Assembly (NCBI GenBank): GCA_021786915.1
Contig: JAJYMP010000693.1
Location: 1-10,178, forward strand
Length of the DNA stretch: 10,178 nucleotides
From: Chloroflexota bacterium
GTDB taxonomy: Bacteria > Chloroflexota > Limnocylindria > Limnocylindrales > CSP1-4
Direction: 5' to 3'
Below the pieces are notes generated by a model, which worked only from the letters and a program-made list of their open reading frames with translations, was not told the DNA's origin and did no database searches. A program made the translations under genes and the position numbers. Positions 1 through 7,892 of this stretch are shown one piece after another (the stretch's first letter is position 1; the number at the start of each line of letters is the position of its first letter).

Positions 1-1
1 G

Positions 2-445
2 GGCTGCGTGGGCTACGGCGTGATGACAGCGGGCGCGTACGTCGGCGGCGACCTCACGTACGGGTCGGGCAACCAGGTGGACCGCCACGCGTTCGAGGCC
101 AGGAGCACCAGGTGGCGCTCGCTCGGCGTGTCGGAGGTGCCGGCGGGAACCCTCGTGAAGGCGACGTGCGGATCCGACGCGATCGTGCTGTACCGGGGGG
201 TCGACGGGGCGCCCGTCAGCGCGTTCCACGCCGTCTGCTCGCACCTGGGTGGCCCGCTCGACACGGGCAGGATCGTCGACGGCTGCGTCGAGTGCCCCTG
301 GCACCAGTCGCGGTTCGACCTCGCGACCGGGCACGTGCGCCAGGGCCCTGCCGTCTACGACCAGCCGCGCTTCGAGGTGCGCGAGACCGCCGATGGGGGC
401 CTCGATGGGCGCCGGATGCCGGTCGGAGCGACCAGCGGGTCGTAG
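2..445 (+). CDS. Rieske [2Fe-2S] protein, C-terminal part (probably a DUF2231-Rieske fusion; 5' end outside window)
   Basis: The reading frame is open from the left edge, so the start lies outside the window. Counting from the GTG at position 8, a Rieske cluster-binding domain is clear: Cys77-x-His79 in CSHLGGPL and Cys96-x2-His99 in CPWHQSRF. These residues ligate a [2Fe-2S] cluster that carries electrons. The preceding residues (AGAYVGGDLTY, then GNQVDRHAF) resemble the end of a DUF2231 membrane domain, which in many actinobacterial and Chloroflexota proteins is fused in front of a Rieske domain. The product is therefore probably a membrane-anchored redox protein. Its partner is unknown and nothing links it directly to the hydrogenase. 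The GTG at 8 could be read as a start but falls inside the apparent membrane segment. The Rieske assignment is firm; the DUF2231 fusion is inferred from a short stretch. It converges on the next gene with a 14-bp gap. Confidence 0.88.
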   Translation, partial: GCVGYGVMTAGAYVGGDLTYGSGNQVDRHAFEARSTRWRSLGVSEVPAGTLVKATCGSDAIVLYRGVDGAPVSAFHAVCSHLGGPLDTGRIVDGCVECPWHQSRFDLATGHVRQGPAVYDQPRFEVRETADGGLDGRRMPVGATSGS

Positions 446-459
446 CGCCGCCTCCCTGG

Positions 460-1554
460 TCAGACCGAGCGCAGCGCCTCCCAGGCGATGGCCCCCAGCA
501 CGAGCATGTCCGACTCGTCGAAGCGCTGGTCGGCGTGGATGGACAGGATCCGCCGCGAGAGGTCGGCGTCCGCGTCGCTCGCCCCCGGGTCGAGGGCCGG
601 GTCCAGCGGCCACAGCACCGTCGGCACCACCGCGCGCGCCCGCAGGGCATCCTGGGCGCGCGCCGAGGCCAGCTCGGTGTCGAACACCAGCGTGAGTGCG
701 AATGCGACGCCGCCCTGGGGCGCCGGCAGGATCCGGGCGTGGGCAGGGGTGCCGACGGCGTCGGCGAGCAGCTCGATGTTGGCCCGCCGCCGCTCACGCC
801 AGGCCCGCAGCGGCATCTGCGCCACGAGCGCCCTCGACACCGGCGAGATCCCGGCGCGCTGAGGGGATCCGGGCGGCGACGGTGCGACGGCCGTGGCCGG
901 CTTCCCGGTCGCCGTCGCCGCGACTCGGGCCAGCGCCCGAAGCCGGAGGCGTTCGTCCGCGGCCGCTCCACCGAGGCGATGCCGGCGGTCGATCGCGACC
1001 GCAAGGCGCCGCGCCGCAGGGCCGCCCCCCGGCGTCATCGGCTCGGGCGGCAGGTCGAGGCCGCGCGGCGACCAGACGACACCGCCGTCGGGGATGGGCA
1101 GCGTCTTGCGCAGCGACGCGAATGCGTAGTCGGCGACGCTGCTCCAAGCCCAGTCGGACCCGAGGTCGTGCGAGTGGTCCTCGACGAGGGCGGCGCCGCG
1201 GCGCGCGAAGCGGTCCACGACTGGCCGGCGGCGGACGCCCAGCTGGTTGGCGACGACCACGACATCGCCCTCGACCGCAGGGACCCCGCGCGGGTCAGGC
1301 GCCGCCCACAGCTCGTGGTCGGGATAGGCGAGGACCTCGACGCCGGCCGGGAACGCCCGGAGCGCGGCCGGGACCTCGGGGCAGTAGTAGCTCGGCAGCC
1401 AGACCCGGGACCAGCCGCGATGCCCGGCGCCCCACCGCAGGAGCGCGGCCAGCGCGTCGGTGCCCGACGCGAACAGGGGGGCCCCGCCGGGCCACGGGAG
1501 GTCTGTGGCCTGCGCGCTCCCCGCATCCTCCTCAGCCGCCTCCGCGTCCTGCAC
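460..1554 (-). CDS. DegT/DnrJ/EryC1/StrS-like PLP-dependent aminotransferase-fold protein
   Basis: A protein of about 364 residues with the layout of the DegT/StrS fold-type I PLP family. Counted from the GTG at 1554, an early substrate/cofactor segment LPSYYCPEVP lies near residues 53-62. VVVANQLGVRR follows near 99, then an acidic cofactor motif EDHSHDLGSDW near 125-135 (EDxxH/Q-type, with Asp126 as the likely pyridine-nitrogen partner). FASLRKTLPIPDGG lies near 145-158, where Lys150 is the likely Schiff-base lysine. Family members transaminate sugars or act as related PLP enzymes; the substrate cannot be inferred here and no sugar-nucleotide genes are nearby. The frame is open back to ATG codons at 1689 and 1788. 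The GTG at 1554 is preferred because GGGAGG precedes it by 4 nt and homology-like sequence begins soon after. The longer forms would overlap the divergent J-domain gene region. The catalytic call is probable; the activity is unproven. Confidence 0.78.
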   Translation of the reverse strand: MQDAEAAEEDAGSAQATDLPWPGGAPLFASGTDALAALLRWGAGHRGWSRVWLPSYYCPEVPAALRAFPAGVEVLAYPDHELWAAPDPRGVPAVEGDVVVVANQLGVRRRPVVDRFARRGAALVEDHSHDLGSDWAWSSVADYAFASLRKTLPIPDGGVVWSPRGLDLPPEPMTPGGGPAARRLAVAIDRRHRLGGAAADERLRLRALARVAATATGKPATAVAPSPPGSPQRAGISPVSRALVAQMPLRAWRERRRANIELLADAVGTPAHARILPAPQGGVAFALTLVFDTELASARAQDALRARAVVPTVLWPLDPALDPGASDADADLSRRILSIHADQRFDESDMLVLGAIAWEALRSV

Positions 1555-1558
1555 CCGA

Positions 1559-1564
1559 CCTCCC
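1559..1564 (-). promoter_or_regulatory. Shine-Dalgarno GGGAGG that decides the start of the DegT-like gene
   Basis: On the minus strand GGGAGG is followed by TCGG and then the GTG start at 1554-1552. The upstream in-frame ATG at 1689 has no comparable ribosome binding site. Confidence 0.55.
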
Positions 1565-1726
1565 GGCGATCCTCGCGCGACCGACAAGGGCCGCCCCGTC
1601 AGCGTACCCCTGGACCCGGGACCGGCCTGCCTCTCGTCCGAGAGCGATGGCCCGCCCGCAAGCCTCCCACCGCGGTTCAGGGGCAACATGTTGACCAGGC
1701 GCCGTCTTGGCGCGCACCGTACGGCC

Positions 1727-2068
1727 ATGCGTGCCAGCCGCCGGCCAGCCGACCCCCACGCCGTGCTCGGCGTCGAGCCGAGCGCCACCCGTGCCGAGAT
1801 CCGCCGCGCCTACCGCCGCCGCGCACTCGAGATCCACCCCGACGTCGCCGAGACGGACACCACGGCCGAGATGGCCGCTCTCAACCAGGTGCGCGACGAG
1901 TTGCTGGGGAGAGCACCGAGGGTCGGCACGGGACGCGACGAGCCCGATCCGGCATCGCCGCCCGGCCCGCGGCACGGCCCGGCGGCAAAGCCCGGCTATG
2001 ACCACGCACCAACCTGGGACGACTATTGGTCCGCCTGGAACGACCCGCCCCGCCGCCCGCCCCGCTGA
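1727..2068 (+). CDS. Small J-domain (DnaJ-like) protein
   Basis: A 113-residue protein whose N-terminal half is a compact J domain. DPHAVLGVEPSATRAEIRRA at residues 9-28 matches the helix I-II entry of DnaJ (normally DYYxxLGV). The diagnostic HPD tripeptide, which stimulates Hsp70 ATPase, is at residues 37-39 (EIHPDV), and a helix III-like segment (MAALNQVRDELL) follows. There is no G/F region, zinc-finger domain or client-binding domain, so it is not a canonical DnaJ of about 370 residues. It would act as a specialised Hsp70 co-chaperone in the cytoplasm. The rest is a Pro/Arg-rich linker ending in an aromatic acidic patch, TWDDYWSAWND (residues 96-106). The start is uncertain: the ATG at 1688, preceded by a weak AGGGG, would add 13 residues. 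It is divergent from the DegT-like gene across about 170 bp, so a shared promoter region is likely. The J domain is well supported; the partner is unknown. Confidence 0.8.
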   Translation: MRASRRPADPHAVLGVEPSATRAEIRRAYRRRALEIHPDVAETDTTAEMAALNQVRDELLGRAPRVGTGRDEPDPASPPGPRHGPAAKPGYDHAPTWDDYWSAWNDPPRRPPR

Positions 2069-2386
2069 CCGGCCCCGTTGAGCGGCGCCCGGCCCGAGCC
2101 GCTGACCGGACGCGCCCGCGGAACGGAGCCGTACAGCTGACCGAGCGCGCGTCCCGCCCCGACGCGCCCGCTGAGGGCGCTGATGCTCGCCCGGTCCGAT
2201 GGTCCCGTGGGGACGGCCCTTCCGGCCCGGGACCCGCATCGAACCGCAACCGCGCCGCCGGGTCGGGCGGCAGGCGCCGCGAGCGCCCCCCTCCCGTACC
2301 GTCAGCACTGGGCCCGCCGGGTCCCGCACGCCAGCTCACTCGCGCCCGCGCCCCCGGCGTCTGTCCCGATCGCACGGAGGGACCGC
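2069..2386. other. Gene-free region upstream of the hox operon (presumed promoter region)
   Basis: About 318 bp lie between the J-domain stop codon and hoxE. Open frames run through it, but none has a start, ribosome site or recognisable product. It holds a short inverted repeat (2081-2103) and three copies of GCTGACCG (2064-2071, 2101-2108, 2136-2143); the first overlaps the upstream stop codon. No convincing -35/-10 pair was found, which is expected when the sigma factors are unknown and the DNA is this GC-rich. The promoter of the seven-gene hox operon must lie here or further upstream. Confidence 0.45.
2081..2103. repeat. Inverted repeat AGCGGC / GCCGCT after the J-domain gene
   Basis: AGCGGC (2081-2086) and GCCGCT (2098-2103) are perfectly complementary across an 11-nt loop, 13 nt after the stop codon of the J-domain gene. 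It could act as a transcription stop or a binding site. No T-run follows, and such short stems arise easily in DNA of this composition. Confidence 0.3.
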
Positions 2387-2878
2387 ATGCCCGCCCTGTA
2401 CAAGAAGCCGTCGCCACCGAGCGACGACAAGCGCTGGAAGATCGTGGAGACGCGCATGCGCCGCATGGGCGACCGGCCCGCGGCGCTGATCGAAGCCCTC
2501 CATGCCGCCCAGGAGGCGTTCGGCTACCTGGACGCGGACGCGCTCCACTTCGTGGGCGACACGCTGGGCGTGCCCCACTCGCGCGTCTACGGCGTGGCGA
2601 CCTTCTACTCGTTCTTCACGCTCAAGCCGCAGGGCGAGCACGCCTGCGTGGTCTGCACCGGCACCGCCTGCTACATCAACGGCGCCAAGGACATCCTCGC
2701 GGGGCTGGAGCGGGAGCTGGGCGTCAAGCCCAAGCAGACCACCCCGGACAACAAGGTGTCGGTCCTGACCGCCCGGTGCCTCGGCGCGTGCAGCCTCGCC
2801 CCGGCGGTCATCGTGGATGGTGAGGTGTCCGGCAAGGTCAAGACGGGCGAGCTGATCGCCCGACTGGAGGCGATGTGA
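2387..2878 (+). CDS. hoxE: HoxE, diaphorase [2Fe-2S] subunit of the bidirectional NiFe-hydrogenase (NuoE-like)
   Basis: A 163-residue protein of the NuoE/HoxE thioredoxin-like ferredoxin family, the usual length. Residues 30-80 form the helical N-terminal part ([17 protein letters not shown], then [16 protein letters not shown]), which is typical of the family. The [2Fe-2S] ligands are Cys90-x4-Cys95 (CTGTAC) and Cys131-x3-Cys135 (CLGAC); Cys87 is extra. HoxE joins HoxF and HoxU in the cytoplasmic diaphorase module that passes electrons between NAD(H) and the hydrogenase module. The ATG at 2387 is chosen because GGAGGG (2376-2381) lies 5 nt upstream; earlier in-frame codons give a Pro/Arg-rich nonsense extension. 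It is the first gene of the operon. Its stop overlaps the hoxF start by 4 nt, so translational coupling is likely. A NuoE of complex I is unlikely because hoxY and hoxH follow. Confidence 0.95.
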   Translation: MPALYKKPSPPSDDKRWKIVETRMRRMGDRPAALIEALHAAQEAFGYLDADALHFVGDTLGVPHSRVYGVATFYSFFTLKPQGEHACVVCTGTACYINGAKDILAGLERELGVKPKQTTPDNKVSVLTARCLGACSLAPAVIVDGEVSGKVKTGELIARLEAM

Positions 2879-4539
2879 GCGAGCCCAACGGCGCGGCGCG
2901 CCCGATCCGCCGCCGCCCGCATGAGGAGATCCACGAGGGCCCCGTGCGCGCCAGCGCGTACGTGTGCGAGGCCGCCAGCTGCATGTCGCTCCAGGCGCAC
3001 GACATCACGCTCCGCCTGGCCGAGGCGACCGCTGCCGCGGGCATGAGCGACGTCGCGGTCAAGCGCGTGGGCTGCATGGGCCTGTGCGCCGCCGGGCCGC
3101 TGGTCCAGATCCCGCAGACCGGCGAGCTGTTCAGCGCCGTCACGCTCGACAACCTCGAGCCGATCGTGCAGGCCCTCGACAAGGTGACCGATGCGCCGGT
3201 CCGCCTGCCGCTGGGCCCCTTCTTCGAGCACCAGGTCCGGGTCGTCACCGAGAACTTCGGCGAGATCGACCCCGAGAGCCTCGACGACTACGTCGGGCGC
3301 GGCGGCTACGAGGCCCTCCAGCGTGTCCTCGCCGAGATGACCTCGACGGAAGTCCGCGAGGAGATCACCAGGAGCGGGCTCCGCGGCCGCGGCGGGGCCG
3401 GCTACCCGACCGGCCTCAAGTGGACCACGGTCGCCAAGGCGGCCGGCACCCAGAAGTACGTCATCTGCAACGCGGACGAGGGCGACCCGGGCGCGTTCAT
3501 GGACCGCTCGGTCCTCGAGAGCGACCCGTTCCGCGTCCTCGAGGGGATGGCGATCGCGGCCTTCGCGGTCCACGCCAACGAGGGCTACATCTACTGCCGC
3601 GCGGAGTACCCGCTCGCGGTGGCCCGGCTCCGAGCGGCCATTCGTCAGGCGCAGCGCGCCGGCTTCCTCGGCCAGGGGATCGCCGACACGTCGTTCAACT
3701 TCGACATCCAGATCCGCCTCGGGGCCGGCGCCTTCGTGTGCGGCGAGGAGACGGCGCTGATCGCGTCGGTCGAGGGCAAGCGCGGCACCCCGCGGCCCCG
3801 CCCCCCGTACCCGGCCGTCGAGGGCCTGTTCGGCTGCCCGACGCTGATCAACAACGTCGAGAGCTTCGCCAACGTGCCGGCCATCCTGCGCAAGGGCAGC
3901 GAGTGGTACGCAGGCCTGGGCTCGGGCAAGAGCAAGGGCACCAAGGTGTTCGCGCTCGCCGGGCGCATCGTGAACACGGGCCTCGTCGAGGTCCCGATGG
4001 GCATGTCGCTGCGCGAGATCGTGTACGACATCGGCGGCGGCCTCATCGACGGCCGACCGTTCAAGGCGGTCCAGACCGGCGGCCCGTCCGGCGGCTGCAT
4101 CCCGGCTGAGCACCTCGACATGCCGATGACCTACGAGGCACTGATCGAGGTCGGCTCGTTCATGGGCTCGGGCGGCCTCATCGTCATGGACGACACCTCG
4201 TGCATGGTGGACGTGGCCAAGTACTTCATGGACTTCTGCCGCGACGAGTCGTGCGGCAAGTGCGTGCCGTGCCGCGTGGGCACCACCCAGATGTGGATGC
4301 TGCTGGACAGGATCACGCGCGGCAGGGCCGACCTGATCGACCTGGCCCAGCTGGAGCGCCTCGCGGGCGTCGTGCAGCGCATGAGCCTGTGCGGCCTCGG
4401 GCAGGGCGCGCCCAACCCGATCTTCTCCACCCTCCGCTACTTCCGGGATGAGTACATGGCCCACATCGTCGATCGGCGGTGCCCGGCCGGCGTCTGCGAG
4501 TTCGACGCGATCGCGCAGCCGGCGGAGGTGCCGGCATGA
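2875..4539 (+). CDS. hoxF: HoxF, NADH-binding FMN/FeS diaphorase subunit of the bidirectional hydrogenase
   Basis: A 554-residue protein that carries out the NAD+/NADH exchange half of the reaction. Residues 25-105 are the thioredoxin-like [2Fe-2S] domain that separates HoxF from plain NuoF, with Cys31-x4-Cys36 and Cys67-x3-Cys71. The NADH/FMN domain follows: [14 protein letters not shown] (170-183), [14 protein letters not shown] (198-211) and [19 protein letters not shown] (283-301). A SLBB-like region lies near 355-440. The C-terminal [4Fe-4S] site is Cys460, Cys463, Cys466 ([13 protein letters not shown]) and Cys506. A further pair, Cys536 and Cys541 (RRCPAGVC), ends the protein; it is too few residues for another cluster on its own. 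The start is GTG at 2875, with GGAGG 4 nt before it, in a GTGA overlap with the hoxE stop. The stop overlaps hoxU as ATGA. All expected ligands are present, so the subunit looks functional. Confidence 0.95.
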   Translation: MSEPNGAARPIRRRPHEEIHEGPVRASAYVCEAASCMSLQAHDITLRLAEATAAAGMSDVAVKRVGCMGLCAAGPLVQIPQTGELFSAVTLDNLEPIVQALDKVTDAPVRLPLGPFFEHQVRVVTENFGEIDPESLDDYVGRGGYEALQRVLAEMTSTEVREEITRSGLRGRGGAGYPTGLKWTTVAKAAGTQKYVICNADEGDPGAFMDRSVLESDPFRVLEGMAIAAFAVHANEGYIYCRAEYPLAVARLRAAIRQAQRAGFLGQGIADTSFNFDIQIRLGAGAFVCGEETALIASVEGKRGTPRPRPPYPAVEGLFGCPTLINNVESFANVPAILRKGSEWYAGLGSGKSKGTKVFALAGRIVNTGLVEVPMGMSLREIVYDIGGGLIDGRPFKAVQTGGPSGGCIPAEHLDMPMTYEALIEVGSFMGSGGLIVMDDTSCMVDVAKYFMDFCRDESCGKCVPCRVGTTQMWMLLDRITRGRADLIDLAQLERLAGVVQRMSLCGLGQGAPNPIFSTLRYFRDEYMAHIVDRRCPAGVCEFDAIAQPAEVPA

Positions 4540-5252
4540 GCACGGTCTACACGCTGACCATCGACGGCCGCGACGTGGCCGGCAACGAGGGCCAGACGAT
4601 CATGGAGGTGGCCGAGGAGAACGGGATCGACATCCCGGGCCTGTGCCACCTGCCCGGCATCCACGACCGCGGCGCCTGCCGCCTGTGCGTCGTGGAGATC
4701 GAGGGATCGCCCAAGCTCGCGGCGGCCTGCGTCACGCAGATCTCCGAGGGCATGCACGTCACCGCGCACTCCGACAAGCTCCTGGAGTACCGGCGCGCAG
4801 CGACCGAGATGATCTTCCTCGAGCGCAACCACGTGTGCGCCGTGTGCGTGGCCAACAACCACTGCGAGCTCCAGGACCTCGCGGACGACCTCCGGGTGAC
4901 CCATTTCGACCTGCCGCGGATCAGCCCGCAAGTCGACATCGACGCCAGCCACAAGCTGTTCGCCATCGACCACAACCGCTGCATCCTGTGCCTGCGCTGC
5001 GTGCGCGTCTGCGACGAGATCGAGGGCGCCCACACGTGGGACGTGATGCACCGAGGCCTCGAGACCCGCGTCCAGACGGACATGGGCATCCCGTGGGGCG
5101 AGTCGCCGACCTGCACCAGCTGCGGCAAGTGCGTCCAGGTGTGCCCCACCGGCGCCCTGTTCGAGAAGGGTCGGCCCGTCGCGGCCGGCTCGAAGACCAG
5201 GCGCCCGTTCCTGCCCTGGCTGCGGATCCACCGGGAGGAGCGAGGGCTGTGA
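4536..5252 (+). CDS. hoxU: HoxU, FeS electron-transfer subunit of the bidirectional hydrogenase (NuoG N-terminus-like)
   Basis: A 238-residue protein, the normal HoxU size, that wires HoxF to HoxY through several clusters. An N-terminal plant-type ferredoxin fold (residues 1-75) has [2Fe-2S] ligands Cys37, Cys48, Cys51 and Cys65. Next is the His/Cys3 [4Fe-4S] motif of the NuoG family, His99, Cys101, Cys104 and Cys110 ([16 protein letters not shown]), in the short-spaced form usual for HoxU. Two bacterial-ferredoxin motifs follow: Cys149-x2-Cys152-x2-Cys155-x3-Cys159 and Cys193-x2-Cys196-x2-Cys199-x3-Cys203. It lacks the large molybdopterin-like domain of NuoG, which fits HoxU and argues against complex I. 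The ATG at 4536 has GGAGGT at 4524-4529 and overlaps the hoxF stop as ATGA. The stop overlaps the hoxY start. Every predicted cluster ligand is intact. Confidence 0.95.
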   Translation: MSTVYTLTIDGRDVAGNEGQTIMEVAEENGIDIPGLCHLPGIHDRGACRLCVVEIEGSPKLAAACVTQISEGMHVTAHSDKLLEYRRAATEMIFLERNHVCAVCVANNHCELQDLADDLRVTHFDLPRISPQVDIDASHKLFAIDHNRCILCLRCVRVCDEIEGAHTWDVMHRGLETRVQTDMGIPWGESPTCTSCGKCVQVCPTGALFEKGRPVAAGSKTRRPFLPWLRIHREERGL

Positions 5253-5779
5253 GCAAGCCGCGTGTCGCCACTGTCTGGCTCGACGGGTGCTCGGGCTGCC
5301 ACATGAGCCTCGTCGACCTCGACGAGCGGCTGCTCGACATCTTCGGCCGCGCCGACCTCGTCTACGGGCCGCTCGTGGACGTCAAGGAGTTCCCCGAGAA
5401 CGTCGACGTCTGCCTCGTCGAGGGCTCGGTCTCGTCCGAGGACGACCTCGAGCGCATCCACACCGTCCGTGCGCGGACCAAGATCCTCGTCGCCTTCGGC
5501 GACTGCGCCGTCACCTCGAACGTGCCCGGGATGCGCAACCCCATCGGGGTCCAGGCGCTCCTGGCCCGCGCGTACCTCGAGAACGCGGACGTCAACAAGG
5601 GCATCCCCGACCGGGTCATCCCCAAGCTGCTGCCCACCTCGCAGCCGGTCAACCGGTTCGTGGACGTGGACGTGTTCCTGCCGGGCTGCCCGCCGCACGC
5701 AGACCTGATCTACACCCTGCTCGACGACCTGCTGTCCGGCCGGACCCCCGAGGTCGCTGGCGCCCGGTTCGGGCGCTGA
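5249..5779 (+). CDS. hoxY: HoxY, small subunit of the bidirectional NiFe-hydrogenase
   Basis: A 176-residue small subunit, the short form typical of group 3 hydrogenases with a single proximal [4Fe-4S] cluster. Its four ligands are visible: Cys14 and Cys17 in WLDGCSGCHMSL, Cys86 in FGDCAVTSNVP, and Cys147 in LPGCPPHAD. No twin-arginine signal is present, so the enzyme is cytoplasmic. HoxY docks on HoxH and passes electrons from the NiFe site to the HoxU clusters. The start is GTG at 5249, overlapping the hoxU stop by 4 nt, with GGGAGGAG ending 8 nt upstream. An ATG start further upstream in this frame would run through hoxU and is not credible. hoxH follows after 14 nt. A NuoB-like alternative is excluded by the hydrogenase-type motifs and the adjacent hoxH. 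Confidence 0.94.
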   Translation: MSKPRVATVWLDGCSGCHMSLVDLDERLLDIFGRADLVYGPLVDVKEFPENVDVCLVEGSVSSEDDLERIHTVRARTKILVAFGDCAVTSNVPGMRNPIGVQALLARAYLENADVNKGIPDRVIPKLLPTSQPVNRFVDVDVFLPGCPPHADLIYTLLDDLLSGRTPEVAGARFGR

Positions 5780-5793
5780 GGAGGCCGACACCC

Positions 5794-7215
5794 ATGAGCC
5801 AGACGATCATCATCGACCCGGTCACCCGGATCGAGGGCCACTCCAAGATCACCATCTCTGTGGACGACCACGGCGACGTCGTGGACGCCCACTTCCACGT
5901 GACCCAGTTCCGGGGCTTCGAGCGGATCACGCAGGGCCGCCCGGTCCACGAGATGCCCGCCCTCATGGCCCGCATCTGCGGCATCTGCCCGGTCAGCCAC
6001 CTGATCGCGAGCAGCAAGGCCGTCGACGACATCATGGCCGTCGAGCCGACGCCCACCGGCGCGGACCTGCGGCGCGTGATCAACCTGGGCCAGATCGTCC
6101 AGAGCAACGCGCTCTCGTTCTTCCACCTCTCGTCGCCGGACCTGCTGTTCGGCTTCGACGGCGACCCGGCCAAGCGCAACATCGTCGGCGTCGCCCAGGC
6201 CAACCCGGGCCTCGCCAGAGACGGCATCGGCCTGCGCAAGTGGGGCCAGCAGATCATCGAGTGGATGGGCGGCAAGCGGATCCACCCCGAGGGGATCGTC
6301 CCCGGCGGCATGGCATCCCAGCTGACGCCCGAGACCCGCGACCGGATCCTGGCCGGCGTGCCCGAGGCCATCGCCGCCACCGAGCGCGCCATCGCCTGGT
6401 ACAAGAGCGACATGGTCCGCTGGGAGGAGGAGGCGTCGACCTTCGGCAACTTCCGCTCGGCGTTCATGGGCCTCGTCGACCGCCACGGCAACGTGGACCA
6501 CTACGGCGGCTGGATCCGCGTCGTCGACGCGGACGGCCACTACCTGGCCGACAAGGTGGACCCCAAGACGTTCAACGACTACATCGGCGAGGCCGTGGAG
6601 CCGTGGTCGTACCTCAAGTCCACGTACTGGAAGCCGATGGGCTACCCCGACGGCATCTACCGCGTGGGGCCCCTGGCGCGCCTCAACGTGGCCGAGCGGA
6701 CCGGCACGCCGCGCGCCGACGAGGAGCTCGAGAAGTTCCGCTGGCGCGTCGGCCGGATCGCCGGCTCCTCCTTCCACTACCACTACACGCGCCTGATCGA
6801 CACCCTCCACGCCATCGAGAAGATCGAGGAACTGCTGCGCGGCCCCGACATCCTCTCGCCGCACGTCCGCTCAGTGGCGGGCATCAACCGAAACGAGGGC
6901 ATCGGCGTGTCCGAGGCCCCGCGCGGGACGCTGATGCACCACTACAAGGTGGACGACAACGGCCTCGTCACCTGGGCGAACCTGGTCATCGCCACGGGCC
7001 ACAACAACATGGCGATGAACCGGGCGGTCCTCCAGGTCGCGCGCAAGCACGTCAAGGCGGACCGGCTCGAGGAGTCCATGCTCAACCGGGTGGAGGCCGT
7101 CATCCGCTGCTACGACCCGTGCCTGTCGTGCTCCACGCACGCGCTGGGGCAGATGGCGCTCCGCGTCCAGCTGCTCGCGCCCGACGGGCACGTGCTCTCG
7201 GAGCTGGTGCGCTGA
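5794..7215 (+). CDS. hoxH: HoxH, NiFe-active-site large subunit of the bidirectional hydrogenase
   Basis: A 473-residue large subunit that catalyses reversible H2 cleavage; with the diaphorase the overall reaction is H2 + NAD+ to NADH + H+. The N-terminus carries the conserved DPVTRIEGH (residues 8-16), with Glu14 the conserved active-site glutamate. The L1 motif RICGICPVSH gives nickel ligands Cys62 and Cys65. The C-terminal L2 motif DPCLSCSTH gives Cys443 and Cys446. His449 is the expected last residue of the mature protein and is followed by a 24-residue tail (ALGQMALRVQ onward), the substrate of the maturation protease encoded next. All four cysteines and the cleavable tail are present, so the gene looks functional. 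L1 and L2 match group 3d bidirectional enzymes rather than Ech, Hyc or Nuo homologues, which lack some of these residues or the tail. The ATG at 5794 has GAGGAGG 9 nt upstream. Confidence 0.96.
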   Translation: MSQTIIIDPVTRIEGHSKITISVDDHGDVVDAHFHVTQFRGFERITQGRPVHEMPALMARICGICPVSHLIASSKAVDDIMAVEPTPTGADLRRVINLGQIVQSNALSFFHLSSPDLLFGFDGDPAKRNIVGVAQANPGLARDGIGLRKWGQQIIEWMGGKRIHPEGIVPGGMASQLTPETRDRILAGVPEAIAATERAIAWYKSDMVRWEEEASTFGNFRSAFMGLVDRHGNVDHYGGWIRVVDADGHYLADKVDPKTFNDYIGEAVEPWSYLKSTYWKPMGYPDGIYRVGPLARLNVAERTGTPRADEELEKFRWRVGRIAGSSFHYHYTRLIDTLHAIEKIEELLRGPDILSPHVRSVAGINRNEGIGVSEAPRGTLMHHYKVDDNGLVTWANLVIATGHNNMAMNRAVLQVARKHVKADRLEESMLNRVEAVIRCYDPCLSCSTHALGQMALRVQLLAPDGHVLSELVR

Positions 7216-7217
7216 CC

Positions 7218-7892
7218 GTGGCGGCCAACCCGGGCACGCGCGCCGCCTCGTCGCCCAGCGACGGCCCGGCCGCGCCCGCTGGCGCTTCGTTGGGGTCCGC
7301 ACTCCCCGCGTCGCCGGGCCCGGCCGCGTTCGGCACGCCCTCGCCGGGCTCGGGCGCCGTCTCCGGGCGGGCCGAGGGCGTGCTCGTGGTTGGGTACGGC
7401 AACCCGCTCCGGTCCGACGACGGCGTCGGTCCCGTGGTGGCCGAGCACTTGGCGTGCGACCCGCGGTTCGCGGGCGCCGATGTCCGGGCCGAACGCCAGC
7501 TGACACCGGAGCTCGCGCTCGACGCGAGCCGCTCGTGGCTGCTGGTGCTGGTCGACGCCGCCGAGGGGGTCGCGGCGGGGGAGGTGGTCATCCGCGAGCT
7601 GGGCCTGTCGGGCTCCGCGGCCGCGGAGGGTGGGTTGGCGGGCCGCATCGACGAGGGCGGCCCGCCGCTCACGCACCACGTCGACCCGGCGGCGCTGCTC
7701 GGCCTCGCGGCCGAGCTGTGGGGCGCCGCCCCGCGCACGCTCCTGGTGGGCATCGGCCCGGGCTCTCTGGAGCTGGGCGAGGAGTTCACGCCTGAGGTGG
7801 AGGCGGCCGTGCCGCGGGCGATCGAGGCGGTGGCCGACGCGATGGCCGCGCTTCGCGATGCGCGAACCGGCGGCGGGGCAGGGGAGGGCTAG
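7218..7892 (+). CDS. hoxW: HoxW-type hydrogenase maturation endopeptidase with a low-complexity N-terminal extension
   Basis: The core (from about residue 55) is a HycI/HybD/HoxW nickel-dependent endopeptidase, which clips the C-terminal tail of the large subunit after nickel insertion. GYGNPLRSDDGVG at 59-71 contains Asp68, the first metal-contacting acidic residue. LLVLVDAAEG holds Asp113, and LTHHVDP holds His153/His154, matching the Glu/Asp, Asp, His triad of the family. The first ~54 residues are almost only Ala, Pro, Gly and Ser and are not part of the usual fold. The start is GTG at 7218, 2 nt after hoxH, but without a good ribosome site. GTG at 7380 would give a family-standard protein. 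I keep the upstream start because nearly all codons in 7218-7379 (about 51 of 54) end in G or C. HoxH, its likely substrate, is encoded directly upstream. Confidence 0.88.
   Translation: MAANPGTRAASSPSDGPAAPAGASLGSALPASPGPAAFGTPSPGSGAVSGRAEGVLVVGYGNPLRSDDGVGPVVAEHLACDPRFAGADVRAERQLTPELALDASRSWLLVLVDAAEGVAAGEVVIRELGLSGSAAAEGGLAGRIDEGGPPLTHHVDPAALLGLAAELWGAAPRTLLVGIGPGSLELGEEFTPEVEAAVPRAIEAVADAMAALRDARTGGGAGEG

Noticed and set aside
112..2001. A 629-residue plus-strand open frame covering the DegT-like and Rieske genes
   Set aside because: Arg/Pro/Gly-rich, no domain, and antisense or out of frame to genes with clear motifs; a by-product of the high GC content.
2671..4464. A 597-residue minus-strand open frame opposite hoxE/hoxF
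   Set aside because: Ala/Arg/His/Asp-rich antisense shadow of hoxF, which has intact FMN, NADH and FeS motifs.
2387..5252. Complex I (nuoEFG) rather than hydrogenase diaphorase
   Set aside because: HoxF has the extra N-terminal ferredoxin domain, HoxU lacks the large NuoG domain, and hoxY and hoxH follow directly.
4547..5791. A 414-residue minus-strand open frame opposite hoxU/hoxY, and similar ones opposite hoxH
   Set aside because: Antisense to clearly coding genes; no recognisable motif or ribosome site.
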